Of a stretch of 41,833 nt of DNA, positions 1 to 9,100 are shown piece by piece. The position numbers were made by a program, and so were the translations under genes. The notes beneath the pieces are model-generated. The model made no database searches, was not told where the DNA came from, and saw only the letters and a list, made by a program, of their open reading frames with translations. Source of the stretch: an uncultured Nitrospira sp. (GTDB taxonomy: Bacteria; Nitrospirota; Nitrospiria; Nitrospirales; Nitrospiraceae); assembly GCA_902500715.1 (NCBI GenBank), contig CABVRO010000014.1:1-41833 (forward strand), written 5' to 3'. Numbering within the stretch: the first letter of the stretch is position 1; every line of letters starts with the position of its first letter.

Positions 1-484
1 GAAGGCCGCTCCCGGGAGGGGAGGTGCCCAGCACGTCGGCCACGAAGGTCGAGGCTGGCGCCCTCGGGAGATCGTCACCGAAAAACATCAGCTGGCCGAT
101 GCTCGGCCAAATGATATCCATGGCAATGTCCGACCGCTTGAGCATGGGTGTATAGGCATCGGTCAGGGTGTGCCAGCAGGAATCGTAGGACGTGTCGTTG
201 GCCGGCGCGAATTGTTTCACCTTTGCCGGAGCGGCAACGACGTATCGGTATTGGCAGGCAAAATCCAATTGCCCGGCGGTGACGCGATCGCCGTGCGCAA
301 GGGCTTCGGCATATCGGACGGCGGTCTGGACCGCCGGTGGTTGCTTAGCGGAGGCGGTTGGGCGATGTCCCTTCCCGCCGGTAGCCGGTGCCGACTCGGC
401 TGTCCCGGCCCAGAGACCGAGCGAGAGCGCGAGGGTCACGATGGCAATGGTCTGTCGTCGATGGAACAGGTTCCCGCGAATCAT
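1..484 (-). CDS. Secreted protein of unknown function (3' end outside window)
   Basis: Reading the minus strand from an ATG at 484 gives an open frame of 161 codons that runs off the window at base 1, so the C-terminus is missing. A GGAGGT Shine-Dalgarno lies about 6 nt before the ATG and fixes the start. The N-terminus (MIRGNLFHRRQT, then a hydrophobic run ending in LWAGTAES) is a typical Sec signal peptide, so the product should be periplasmic or secreted. The mature part opens with an Ala/Pro/Lys-rich linker. It then reads AVRYAEALAHGDRVTAGQLD, with later Cys residues in FACQYR and DSCWHTL. I do not recognise the family and assign no function. It lies downstream of the sigma / anti-sigma / cytochrome c operon on the same strand, 87 bp after the cytochrome stop, so it may be co-transcribed. 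Confidence 0.75.
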   Translation of the reverse strand, partial: MIRGNLFHRRQTIAIVTLALSLGLWAGTAESAPATGGKGHRPTASAKQPPAVQTAVRYAEALAHGDRVTAGQLDFACQYRYVVAAPAKVKQFAPANDTSYDSCWHTLTDAYTPMLKRSDIAMDIIWPSIGQLMFFGDDLPRAPASTFVADVLGTSPPGSGL

Positions 485-571
485 GCGAACGACCTCCGGT
501 GGCAATAAAAGAATGTCACTGTACCACGGGGCTCTTTTCAGGTGAAAGGGGCGTGCGGAGGCGATGCAAGA

Positions 572-949
572 TCACGGACCCGGGGGAGGGGGAGTGAGTG
601 GCCGGGTAAACCGGACCAAGGAGCGGATGTATTGGAGAACGGCCTGCTGGTCCTCGGCGGGCAGCACGTTCTGCCAAGCCGGCATAGAAGTACGGGGTTT
701 GCCTTGGGCGATCGTGCGGAGCAACTCTTTATCCGTTTTGGCAGAGGTCGCCGCCGAGATGAGATTACCCGGTCGAGGGGAAAGAAACGGGGCCTTGACG
801 CCGTCGCCCTTGCCGGTTATGCCATGGCACTCCATGCAATGCGCACGGTAGATGGCTTGCCCGTGGTCGAGCGTTTCTGAAGGCTGGGCGAGCAGGACGC
901 CGGTTCCACCGCAGGTCAATAGAAGGGTGAGCAGGAGGCGGTCTGACAT
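572..949 (-). CDS. Small secreted class I cytochrome c
   Basis: A 125-residue monohaem c-type cytochrome, expected to carry electrons in the periplasm. The chosen ATG at 949 begins MSDRLLLTLLLTCGG, a signal peptide. The frame stays open upstream to a GTG at 1057, but that extension is Arg/Ser/Pro-rich and not signal-like. The haem site is CMECH, within the stretch YRAHCMECHGITGKGDG. A candidate distal Met ligand lies in TSMPAW about 55 residues later. The helix QQAVLQYIRSLV near the C-terminus is the usual last helix of this fold, and the chain ends in a proline-rich tail. No clear Shine-Dalgarno is visible before the ATG. It follows the anti-sigma gene on the same strand after 114 bp, so it may belong to that regulated operon. 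The electron-transfer partner cannot be told from sequence. Confidence 0.85.
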   Translation of the reverse strand: MSDRLLLTLLLTCGGTGVLLAQPSETLDHGQAIYRAHCMECHGITGKGDGVKAPFLSPRPGNLISAATSAKTDKELLRTIAQGKPRTSMPAWQNVLPAEDQQAVLQYIRSLVRFTRPLTPPPPGP

Positions 950-1063
950 CGAAGGAACATATCGTTGCGGCGAGCGGAGCCGCTGATCACTCTGCGACTC
1001 GTCTCTCGCCCCCTCTGCCGGTTGTGCTCCGGTCGGCGTGATCATCGGGCCCATCACGACTGG

Positions 1064-1363
1064 TTATGCCGTGGCCGCAGCCTTCAAAATCTGTCGGCGG
1101 AGGTTTGCACGATCGTTTTTGGAGAGTGCCGGGGAAGGACGGTTGCGGCAGAGCTGCACGGTTTGGCGCAGTGAGTCGAGAAACACTTCGCAATTCGGAC
1201 AGTCACCGACGTGGGCGCGAATTTCCTGACACACGTCGCCGGAAAGCTCATCGTCCAGATAGGCAGACAGCCGTTCGAGCACTTTCACGCAATTTCGTTT
1301 TCCGTGATCCTGGTGGAGGGCGGGCTTGCGGGTGCCTGGATATGTGCGTACGCGATCAGCCAT
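1064..1363 (-). CDS. Zinc-finger anti-sigma factor (ZAS type)
   Basis: This 99-residue cytoplasmic protein has the zinc-binding anti-sigma signature. The stretch AYLDDELSGDVCQEIRAHV is followed by DCPNC, giving the HxxxCxxC arrangement (H, C, C in HVGDCPNC), with a further upstream Cys in RNCVKVLERL. Proteins of this family clamp their partner ECF sigma factor and release it on a signal. There is no membrane segment, so this is a soluble anti-sigma, possibly sensitive to redox or metal because Zn-Cys clusters often are. The ATG at 1363 lies 28 bp after the stop of the sigma gene, the usual sigma then anti-sigma order. That makes the pair very likely cognate. The C-terminal tail (RANLRRQILKAAATA) is a short basic helix. 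Confidence 0.88.
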   Translation of the reverse strand: MADRVRTYPGTRKPALHQDHGKRNCVKVLERLSAYLDDELSGDVCQEIRAHVGDCPNCEVFLDSLRQTVQLCRNRPSPALSKNDRANLRRQILKAAATA

Positions 1364-1391
1364 GGCGGTGCTTCTTCTTGACTATACCAAA

Positions 1392-2024
1392 CTATCGGTG
1401 CCCGGTGGTAATGTTCGGATGAATTTCTGCCGCCAATCCTTTGCCGCTGAGTTCCTTGCGGACAAAGAGGCGGGCTCGATGCAACCTCGATTTGATCGCC
1501 CGTTCGTTGAGCCCCAGAATGCTGCCCACTTCTTTGGCGCTCAAACCTTCCATGTCCCGGAGCACCAGGACCATCCGGTATTTGCGCGGCAACTTTGCGA
1601 TGGCGCGATCGAGTATCTGCCGCAGTTCTTTATTTTCAAGCGCTTCTTGAGGGCTGAGGCCCTCCATCGGGATCTGCAGGGAAAACTCGCCCTCCGATGT
1701 CGGCACGAATTCGGTCAGGGATAACTCGCGCTCCGGTTCGCCTTTGCGTTTCCGCCGCATACGTTGACAGGCATGAGAGGCAATGGCGTAGAGCCAGGTC
1801 GAGACCTGGGCGTCGCCTCGGAAGCGGTCGTAGGCGCGATAGGCATTCAGAAACGTTTCCTGGACCAGATCTTTGGCCGCCTCGGCTTCACCGCACAGGC
1901 GATAGGCAAAGCGGTACATCACGTCGACGTGATCACGATACAGCTGATCGAATGGGGCGGAGGTGGAGGGGGAGACGCCGCGCCCGTCGGGGATTTCCGG
2001 CCGACTGTTCTTCCGTGAAGCCAT
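1392..2024 (-). CDS. ECF-type RNA polymerase sigma factor
   Basis: A sigma-70 family factor with the two-domain ECF layout. Region 2 contains FDQLYRDHVDVMYRFAYRL, then KDLVQETFLNAYRAYDRF, then VSTWLYAIASHACQ. Region 4 contains LPRKYRMVLVLRDMEGLS followed by the helix-turn-helix AKEVGSILGLNERAIKSRL. The frame is open to a GTG at 2051, but I take the ATG at 2024. A very good promoter (TTGACA at 2064-2059, 17-bp spacer, TAGACT at 2041-2036) puts the GTG inside the promoter spacer. With that promoter the mRNA would begin only about 5 nt before the ATG, and no Shine-Dalgarno is present, so the message may be nearly leaderless. The anti-sigma gene follows 28 bp downstream and is the expected inhibitor. 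The regulon is unknown. Confidence 0.9.
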   Translation of the reverse strand: MASRKNSRPEIPDGRGVSPSTSAPFDQLYRDHVDVMYRFAYRLCGEAEAAKDLVQETFLNAYRAYDRFRGDAQVSTWLYAIASHACQRMRRKRKGEPERELSLTEFVPTSEGEFSLQIPMEGLSPQEALENKELRQILDRAIAKLPRKYRMVLVLRDMEGLSAKEVGSILGLNERAIKSRLHRARLFVRKELSGKGLAAEIHPNITTGHR

Positions 2025-2035
2025 ACGCGTCACGG

Positions 2036-2064
2036 AGTCTACGGGGGGCACCGGGCACTGTCAA
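2036..2064 (-). promoter_or_regulatory. Sigma-70-like promoter of the sigma/anti-sigma/cytochrome operon
   Basis: On the minus strand, TTGACA (2064-2059) and TAGACT (2041-2036) are separated by exactly 17 bp. The -10 ends 11 nt before the ATG at 2024, so transcription would start at about 2029 with a leader of only about 5 nt. The match is 6/6 and 5/6 to the housekeeping consensus, so the operon would have housekeeping transcription, perhaps in addition to autoregulation. Confidence 0.65.
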
Positions 2065-2100
2065 GAAGCGGCCCGGATGTCGAGGTGCCGACAAAGGGTG

Positions 2101-3111
2101 TCAATTGACCCGTCGGATATCGACGAGTTCACCCTGCTGGTTAAGTTCGACGATGATCGGGAGCCCTTCCTTTAGGGTTGCGAGAGCAGCCGGCCGTTGC
2201 GTGAGGGGAATGGACTGGGCTCCCTCGGGACCCTGCATGGTGAGGGTGTCATGCGCATCGGACCCGTAGGCCAGCGGTCCAGTGAGGAACCGGCGCGATG
2301 GACTTGTAAGACCGTCCTGATACAGGTCGATGGCCACATGTCGATCCTGGATCCACACCGACATCTCCTGCCCGACCTTGGCGTTCCGCACACCGGTCTT
2401 TCCGCTGACTGTCACGATGCCCAGGGGGGTTTTCAGGAACACATAGTTCGACTTCAGTTTCGAGACCGTGCCGTTCAACAAGAGATGCAGCGACGAAGGT
2501 GTGCGGGGAACCTGATTGACCTGGAGGTCGAACTGCACATCGTGCAGACCTTTGATGGTTCCGGTCCCATCGACCTCGATGGTCAATGGTTGGTGGTCCT
2601 GGCGTCCGGCGATTTTGGCTTCAAATTTGCCGAGAGTGAAGGATTGTTCACCATCCGGAGTCCAGAGCGTGACGGCGGTTTTCTCAGGGGAGGTAAAGTT
2701 CGGCATGCCGGTGACATACCGATGGACCAGTTTGTCGATGCCCCTCTCTCGGATGTCGATGACACTGGTCGTGCCATGGACCCACAGCGTGATCTTTTGT
2801 GAGGTCTTGATGTCGCGCAGGGTGGATTTCGAACTCAGAGAGAGTGGCCCGATCGGGGTTTGCAGAAACACGATGCCGGGTTTCGACCGCCAGATTGCGC
2901 CGGAAATCTGAACCGAAGGGGACACGGGCGCGAGAGCTACCGCCGGTTCAGGGCTGTCTTCCGCGACCGGATCGCCGGACTCGGCGAGCGGGGGCGGTTC
3001 AATGAGGGGGGTGGCGGTGTCTGCCCACGCTGGTTGTGCCAGGATAAGACAAGCGCCCAACCGGACCGAGAGAAAGAGGAGCCGCTGAGGGGAATTCGTA
3101 GAGTAAGCCAT
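2101..3111 (-). CDS. Secreted protein with two tandem ~125-residue domains, unknown family
   Basis: A 336-residue protein. The ATG at 3111 gives MAYSTNSPQRLLFLSVRLGA followed by CLILAQPAWA, a clear signal peptide. The frame is open 108 codons further upstream, but that part looks non-coding. After a Pro/Glu-rich linker the chain holds two homologous units. Unit 1 has the landmarks SGAIWRSKPGIVFLQTPIG, ITLWVHGTTSVIDI, RYVTGM and LTIEVDGTGTIKGL. Unit 2 has the matching landmarks NGTVSKLKSNYVFLKTPLG, MSVWIQDRHVAIDL, RFLTGPLAYG and IIVELNQQGELVDI. The alternating hydrophobic pattern suggests beta-rich folds. I do not recognise a named domain. There are no cysteines in the mature part and no membrane anchor, so a soluble periplasmic role is likely. 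A TTTAAT hexamer lies 7 nt before the ATG and no Shine-Dalgarno is seen. It is transcribed toward the sigma operon but ends 37 bp before that operon's -35 box. Confidence 0.8.
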   Translation of the reverse strand: MAYSTNSPQRLLFLSVRLGACLILAQPAWADTATPLIEPPPLAESGDPVAEDSPEPAVALAPVSPSVQISGAIWRSKPGIVFLQTPIGPLSLSSKSTLRDIKTSQKITLWVHGTTSVIDIRERGIDKLVHRYVTGMPNFTSPEKTAVTLWTPDGEQSFTLGKFEAKIAGRQDHQPLTIEVDGTGTIKGLHDVQFDLQVNQVPRTPSSLHLLLNGTVSKLKSNYVFLKTPLGIVTVSGKTGVRNAKVGQEMSVWIQDRHVAIDLYQDGLTSPSRRFLTGPLAYGSDAHDTLTMQGPEGAQSIPLTQRPAALATLKEGLPIIVELNQQGELVDIRRVN

Positions 3112-3320
3112 AGTGCTTATTAAATCGTCTTGACCGGAATGGTATGACGCCGAAAGAGTGGAGGAGAAACCTCCCATAGTTGGAACGGGCCGGCTCCTGC
3201 CTTGTCGCGCGTGGCGTACAACGTCTCCTGTGCGAATAACATGCTGATCCGCATGAGTCAAGTTGAAAGCCGTTCGAGACCCGCGAATCGCCTGAGGCCG
3301 TGTGTTGCGCAGATTGAATG

Positions 3321-3716
3321 TTACCAGGAGGAGGCGCCTGATTGGTGATGGATTGTCAGGACGACACGTGACTGCTGGCGTCTGGCTTGGTCTGGAATGC
3401 CGAATCCCCGGAGGCGCACCGTGCCGCCGCCCCATCGGGCGAGGCGGGTGATTTCGAATTGGCTCCAGTCTTCTGCTGCGATGTGTTTCTCCAATTGAGC
3501 CAGGACGTCATGAAACAGGTCCATCAACGGATGACGGATTGGTGTGGTAGCGGGGGCCTGCAGTCGGCGCGGCTCGTTTGTGAAATGGCGCGCGAACTCG
3601 CGTGCCCGGTCGTTGGTGTGGAGAATTTGACCGTCCATGGAAAGGACGATGAGGCCGGTTTCGGCCGACGAGGTCGGTGCGGCGAGTGCGGCGAGATCTG
3701 GTTGTCCGATGAACAT
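3321..3716 (-). CDS. Small PAS-like sensory protein
   Basis: A 131-residue protein starting MFIGQPDLAALAAP. The start at 3716 is chosen because AGGAG lies 9 nt upstream. The frame is open to an ATG at 3782, where no ribosome site is seen. The segment TGLIVLSMDGQILHTNDRAR is the beginning of a PAS fold (beta-strand, turn, second strand, then Asn). The later part (LARWGGGTVRLRGFGIP, then SRVVLTIHHQ) fits the last three strands. In many bacteria this type of PAS segment is fused to a LuxR-type helix-turn-helix. No such domain follows here, and none was found in the next 200 bp in any frame, so this is either a stand-alone sensor or a shortened regulator. No ligand-binding residue can be named. 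It stands alone between der and the tandem-domain gene. Confidence 0.65.
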   Translation of the reverse strand: MFIGQPDLAALAAPTSSAETGLIVLSMDGQILHTNDRAREFARHFTNEPRRLQAPATTPIRHPLMDLFHDVLAQLEKHIAAEDWSQFEITRLARWGGGTVRLRGFGIPDQARRQQSRVVLTIHHQSGASSW

Positions 3717-3943
3717 GGAGATGAGCTCCTCTCTGTTAGGGCTGTCCCTCATGCGTTCAGCGCGTGCGGTCGTCGCTGCCATTCGAATGCTGAGTGGAGA
3801 AGCAAGATGCGGGCCATTGCGTCGAGTTGGGAGAAGGGAGGAAATCTACGAAATGTTCAAGGGATCGTGAGCAGTGAAACGCAAGGGGGCGAAGGAAAAT
3901 GTCGTCGATTGTGTCGAATGCGTCGCGCCCCGGCAAGGCTGCC

Positions 3944-5338
3944 TCATTTTTTTCTGGTCATCAGTCGAATGGGCGTGCCGGAGAAGTGATATTCCTTTCT
4001 GATCTGGTTTTCGAGGAAGCGGAGGTAGGCCGGGGTCATATTGTCGGGATGGCCCACAAAGAGGGCGAATGCGGGAGGCCGTGTCGCAACTTGCGTCATG
4101 AATGCCGATTTGCTGGCTTTGGCCGGCTTTCCTTTCCTGACCGGCAACGGATGTTCTTCCAGCAGACCCTGAAAGAATTGATTCAGGGGGCCGGTGGGGA
4201 CCCGTTTACAGAATGAGAAATAGACCTGGTCGATCAAGGCGAACAAGCCGCGCAGAAAATCCTGCTCCAGCGCCGAAATGAACAGCACCGGTGCCCAGGC
4301 GAGGAACGGGAAGCGACGTTCAAGATCTTGTTTGTAGGCCTCGCGCGCGTGCACGTCATCGGCCTTGAGGTCCCACTTGTTGACGATGAGAATGCAGGCG
4401 CGTCCTTGTTTGAGGACGAGGCCCGCAATTTTAGTGTCCTGCTCGGTGACGCCTTCTTCCGCATCCAGCAGCAACACGGCGATGTCTGATCGGCCGATGG
4501 CGCGCAGGGATCGGGCGACGCTGTAGCCCTCGATGCCTCGTTCCACACGACCACGGCGGCGGATGCCGGCCGTATCGGTCAGCACATACTGCCGGTCTTT
4601 GAATGTCGCGACCGAGTCGACGGGATCACGCGTCGTGCCCGGCACATCGCTGACGACGACGCGCGCTTCGCCGAGGACTGAGTTGACCAAGGTGGATTTG
4701 CCGACATTCGGACGTCCGACGATGGCGATGCGGGGCGTGTCGCTCGTGGCTTCTTCGTCGAGGGGCTCGGCCATGTGCGAGAAGAGATCGTCCAGCAACT
4801 CGGCGACGCCGATGCCATGTTCTGCCGACAAGGGATACAGCTGCTCCTGCCCGAGGCGATAGAAATCGGCGACCAGCGGATCGGCCTTCGGGGTATCGAT
4901 TTTGTTGATCACGTAGTAGACGGGTTTATCGGATCCGCGCAGGGTGTGTACGACTTCTTCATCGGCCGGCGTCAGGCCTGAGCGGGCATCCAGAACCAGG
5001 ACGAGAATATCCGCCTCGGCGATGGCGAGTTGGGATTGTTGCCGGATCAGGGACAACATGCCTTCGCTGGCTGTGGGGTCCAGTCCCCCTGTATCTACGA
5101 GGCGAAAGCGACGATTGCGATAGGTGGAGTCGGCGTAGTTGCGATCCCTCGTCACACCCGGCACATCGTCCACGATGGCCGCCCGCGTGCCGAGGATGCG
5201 GTTGAAGAGCGTCGATTTCCCGACATTGGGCCGCCCGATGAAGGCGATAATGGGCAGCCGGCCGCCCTCAAGGGTGAAGAGCGGGGCCACAGGCCCGCGT
5301 GTTTGTTTCGTGCGTGACATGGTGCGCGACGGTAGCAT
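3944..5338 (-). CDS. der: Ribosome-assembly GTPase Der (EngA)
   Basis: Der is an essential double GTPase that acts in 50S subunit assembly. Both G domains are complete. G domain 1 has GRPNVGKST, DVPGVTRDR, DTGGL and NKID. G domain 2 repeats GRPNVGKST, then DVPGTTRDP, DTAGIRRRG and NKWD. The C-terminal KH-like domain (about residues 350-464) ends LENQIRKEYHFSGTPIRL, as in other Der proteins. The length of 464 residues is normal. The ATG at 5338 is used because GGGTGA sits about 7 nt upstream. A GTG at 5356 and an ATG at 5320 are also in frame and cannot be excluded. The gene is divergent from the yrfG-like gene, with a 60-bp intergenic gap. Identification is secure. Confidence 0.97.
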   Translation of the reverse strand: MLPSRTMSRTKQTRGPVAPLFTLEGGRLPIIAFIGRPNVGKSTLFNRILGTRAAIVDDVPGVTRDRNYADSTYRNRRFRLVDTGGLDPTASEGMLSLIRQQSQLAIAEADILVLVLDARSGLTPADEEVVHTLRGSDKPVYYVINKIDTPKADPLVADFYRLGQEQLYPLSAEHGIGVAELLDDLFSHMAEPLDEEATSDTPRIAIVGRPNVGKSTLVNSVLGEARVVVSDVPGTTRDPVDSVATFKDRQYVLTDTAGIRRRGRVERGIEGYSVARSLRAIGRSDIAVLLLDAEEGVTEQDTKIAGLVLKQGRACILIVNKWDLKADDVHAREAYKQDLERRFPFLAWAPVLFISALEQDFLRGLFALIDQVYFSFCKRVPTGPLNQFFQGLLEEHPLPVRKGKPAKASKSAFMTQVATRPPAFALFVGHPDNMTPAYLRFLENQIRKEYHFSGTPIRLMTRKK

Positions 5339-5398
5339 AGAGATTTCACCCAACACAATGACTCGTCTTGCCGCGCCCGTCTCCGGTATACTGCCAGG

Positions 5399-6085
5399 AT
5401 GCAGTTAAATCGCTCAGGCGCAGTCCATCAGTCGGTCGATTGGAGTCGGATCGACGATGTGTTGCTCGACATGGACGGCACGTTACTCGACCGTCATTTC
5501 GACAACTTTTTCTTCGAGGAAGAACTGCCGAGGCGGTATGCGGCGAAGCATGCGCTGACCTTCGAGGCCGCCCGGGATCGCTTGATGGCCATGTATCGTT
5601 CCGTCGAAGGGGAATTGGCCTGGACGGATTTACATTATTGGTCGGAGCGGGTAGACATCGATGTGGTGGCGATGCATCGCGAACTCGACCACATGATCGG
5701 GTTTCTTCCCGATGCCGAGGAGTTTCTCTCATCCTTGCGTCGATTGGGGAAGCGCGTGACGATTCTGACGAACGCGCATCGGGCAGGAGTGGAGGTGAAA
5801 ACCGCCAAGACGGGGCTGGATCGGCATGTCGATCGTATCGTGGATGCCTTCGAGGTGGGCTGGCTCAAGATGCGATCGGAGTATTGGCCGACCTGCCGGC
5901 AATTGGTCGGATTCGATCCCGCGCGGGCGTTGTACATCGATGACGATGAGCAATGTCTGGCTGCGGCCGAAGACTTCGGGATCGGCCGGATTTTTCACCG
6001 CTCCAGGTCGAGTTCTCAGGCGTCGGCGGTTCCTTCCACGCGGTTTCCCTCCATCGAACATTTCCACGCGATCCTGCCTCGGTAA
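5399..6085 (+). CDS. yrfG: HAD-family nucleotidase, YrfG-like (GMP/IMP 5'-nucleotidase)
   Basis: A 228-residue HAD hydrolase. Motif I is LLDMDGTLLD, motif II is ILTNAH, the conserved lysine lies in VGWLKMRSEYW and motif IV is ALYIDDDEQCL. The wording around motif I (DMDGTLLDRHFDNFFFEEELP) and the LHYWSERVDIDV segment match the E. coli YrfG subgroup, which dephosphorylates GMP and IMP. The substrate is inferred from that resemblance. The start at 5399 gives 25 residues before motif I, slightly longer than in E. coli. A TATACT hexamer at 5387-5392 ends 6 nt before the ATG and no separate Shine-Dalgarno is visible, so the mRNA could be nearly leaderless. It is divergent from der and convergent with the large histidine kinase gene. 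Confidence 0.82.
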   Translation: MQLNRSGAVHQSVDWSRIDDVLLDMDGTLLDRHFDNFFFEEELPRRYAAKHALTFEAARDRLMAMYRSVEGELAWTDLHYWSERVDIDVVAMHRELDHMIGFLPDAEEFLSSLRRLGKRVTILTNAHRAGVEVKTAKTGLDRHVDRIVDAFEVGWLKMRSEYWPTCRQLVGFDPARALYIDDDEQCLAAAEDFGIGRIFHRSRSSSQASAVPSTRFPSIEHFHAILPR

Positions 6086-6130
6086 TACACTGCCGCGCAT
6101 CCGGTGTCTCTGCGCAGGCCATCCCCGTTC

Positions 6131-9100
6131 TTACTTGGCGGAGTCGAGCAATTCCCGGAGCTTCTGCGCCAATTCAGTGGGGACAAACGGCTTCTGAATG
6201 AAGCCGGTGCCCGGTTCCGCGAGGAACGTCGGTAACACGCTGCCCTCAGCATATCCCGACATGAACAGAACCCGAAGCTCGGGCCATTGCCGGCGCAGGT
6301 GCTCGGCCAGGGCCGGACCTGTCATCTGCGGCATGACCACATCCGTAAGCAGAATGTGGATGGGAGTACGGGCGGCGGCGACCAGGCGAAGCGCTTCTTG
6401 TCCGCTGGAGGCTTCCAGTAGGGTGTAGCCGTAGTCGGACAGGGCCTGGGTGAGCAGCATCCGGACGGCCTGCTGATCCTCGACGAGCAGGATGGTTTCC
6501 CGCCCGCAATGCGGCCTGGAGGGGAGGGGCGGCGCGGCAGCGAGCGGCAGCGCTTCGACCAGTGGAAAGTAGAGGTCGAAGATGGCCCCGTCCCCGGGTG
6601 TGCTGTCGGCAAAGATGAAACCCTGGCTTTGTTTGACGATGCCATAGACCATGGCCAATCCGAGTCCGGTTCCTTTGCCTTCTTCTTTGGTGGTGAAGAA
6701 GGGTTCGAAAATATGGGACAGGGTCGTGCGGTCCATGCCCTGTCCGGAGTCGCGGATCGACAGGTGCGCATAGGCTCCCGGGAGTAGTGCGGGATGGGGC
6801 ACGGGGCTCTCCGGTGTGATCAGGAGGACCTCCGTCGCCAGGGTGAGTGTTCCGCCGGCAGGCATGGCATCCTTGGCGTTCACGGCCAGATTCAGCACGA
6901 CTTGGTCGATTTGTCCCCTGTCGGCGCGGATGGTACAGGGCCGCGAGGCCAGGTTTCTGGCCAGGCTGATGTCTTCGCCGATCAACCGTTCGATCATGGA
7001 GCTGATCGACGAGAGCGCCTCATTGAGATCGAAGACCTGGAACGTCAACACTTGGCGCCGGCTGAAGGCCAGGAGCTGCTTGGTCAAGGCCGCCGCACGC
7101 TGGCCGGCGGTTAGGATCTCAGTCAACGAGCGACGAAGCGGATCCTCGGCCCGCACCTGGTCCAACAAGAGCGTGGCGCACCCGTTGATGACGGTGAGCA
7201 GGTTATTAAAATCGTGGGCCACCCCGCCGGCCAAGCGGCCGATCCCTTCCATCTTGTGGGCCTGCCGGAGCTGCTCTTCGAGCTGTTTGTGCTTCGTGAT
7301 ATCGACGAAGAATCCGATGGAGCCGACCGCCTGGCCTGCCGGCCCCTGGAGCAGGCTGCCCCACATGTTCACATCCACCAGAGTTCCGTCCTTTTTCTGG
7401 CGGCGCAGTTCGAGATTGCGCGGTGCGGCGCCGCTCATCACTGCCGTCCACAATTCTTCCGACACCTCTTCCTGGCCGGGAGGCACATAGGGGAGCTCCT
7501 TGCCCAGCACCTCGTCCTTGGTCCAGCCGAAGAGCGCGGTGGCGGCGGCATTCCACGTGGTGACGAGGCCCGCTTGGTCCAGTTCGATCATCGCCAGAGG
7601 GGACTCTTCGATGATGGTCTGAAGATGGGCGGTCGTTCGGCGCAACTCGCCGGTGCGTTCACGGACGTGTTGCTCCAGCGCCTCTTGAGCTTGACGACGG
7701 TCGAACGCCTCCAGGGTCAGGGTCGCCATGGCGGCCAAAGAGGCGGCGAACGTTTGCTCCTCTGTGGTCCAGACTCGGGCCGCACCGATATGTTCGAGAC
7801 ATAAGACGCCGACCACGCGACCATGCCGGCGGATCGGGGCGTCCAACATGGACACGATCCCCAGCGGGAGCAGGTATGAGGGCGTCAATTCTCTCGTGCG
7901 GGGATCGGTCTGCGCGTCATGGGCCGCGAGCGAGTAGGGTTCGGTTTCGAGCGCATGCAGGTAGGCCGGGTATTCACCGGTCGAGAGCGTGGTTCCCTGT
8001 AGATGGTGTTTGGGAGTGGCTTCGAACAGATCCTGCAGGATCAATGCGGACTGATTCTCGCCAAAGAGCCAGATGCCGGCTCGTTCGACGGCAAACGTGC
8101 TCACCGCATATTCGGTAATGACCGGGAAGGCTTGCTGCGGGTGTCCGCTGTGGATGGCCGGATCTTCCGCCAATTCATGCAGCACGGCTTGTTGTGTTTC
8201 TAATTTCCCCAAGCGCAGCCGTTCGGCCTCTTCGCGTTGTTTCCGATCCGTGATGTCTTCCGATATCCCCAATAGATAGCGCGGCATGCCGGCCTGGTCG
8301 TAGAGGGGAAGCTTCTTGGTGTGGAGCCACCGGAGGCCATGATCCTTGGTCTGGATCGGTTCGGCCGGAATGTCCATCATCGTGCCGCCGGTCAGGACCT
8401 CGCGGTCTCTGGCGGTAAAGAATTCCGCCTGCTCAAGAGGGAAGAACTCGAAATCGTTCTTCCCCAGGAGCGCCTCTCGCGGCAGGCCGATCAGGTCTTC
8501 GCCCGCTTTATTGAACTGGACGAAGCGCAATTCTTGAGCGTCTTTTAAAAAGACCATGTGGGGAATGTGCTCGACGATGGACTCCAGGAGTTGGCGCGTC
8601 TGGGTCAGGGCATCTTCGATGCCCTTCTGTTCGGTCACGTTCTCACACACGATGATGATATCGAACTGTCCGTCGGGGTTGCGCACGGCTCGGGCGGCCT
8701 CTCTTACCCAGAGCAGGCTCCCGTCCTTCCGTATCTTCCTGAAATTCCAGCGGAGGACCTCTCCCGGTCGGCGGAGACAGTCGGCAAAATGTTGCCGCAT
8801 GCTGCCCTGATCGTTCGGGTGAACGATCATCGCCGCCGGTTGTCCGATCAACTCCTCGGCCTCGTAGCCCAATTCGGCGGCGGTGGTGGTATTGACCGTG
8901 AGCAAAGTCCCCCGGCCGTCGACGGTCAGCAGCATTTCGGGGCTGCTCTCGAACAGTGCACGGTATCGCTCCTGACTGACGCGCAAGGCTTCTTCGGTCT
9001 GTTTCCGAGCCGAAATGTCTCGAACCACGGCTTGAAATCCGATGACCTCCTGATCGCGTTGCAGCAACTGCACATTCTGTCCGACCCACAGGGTGTGGTG

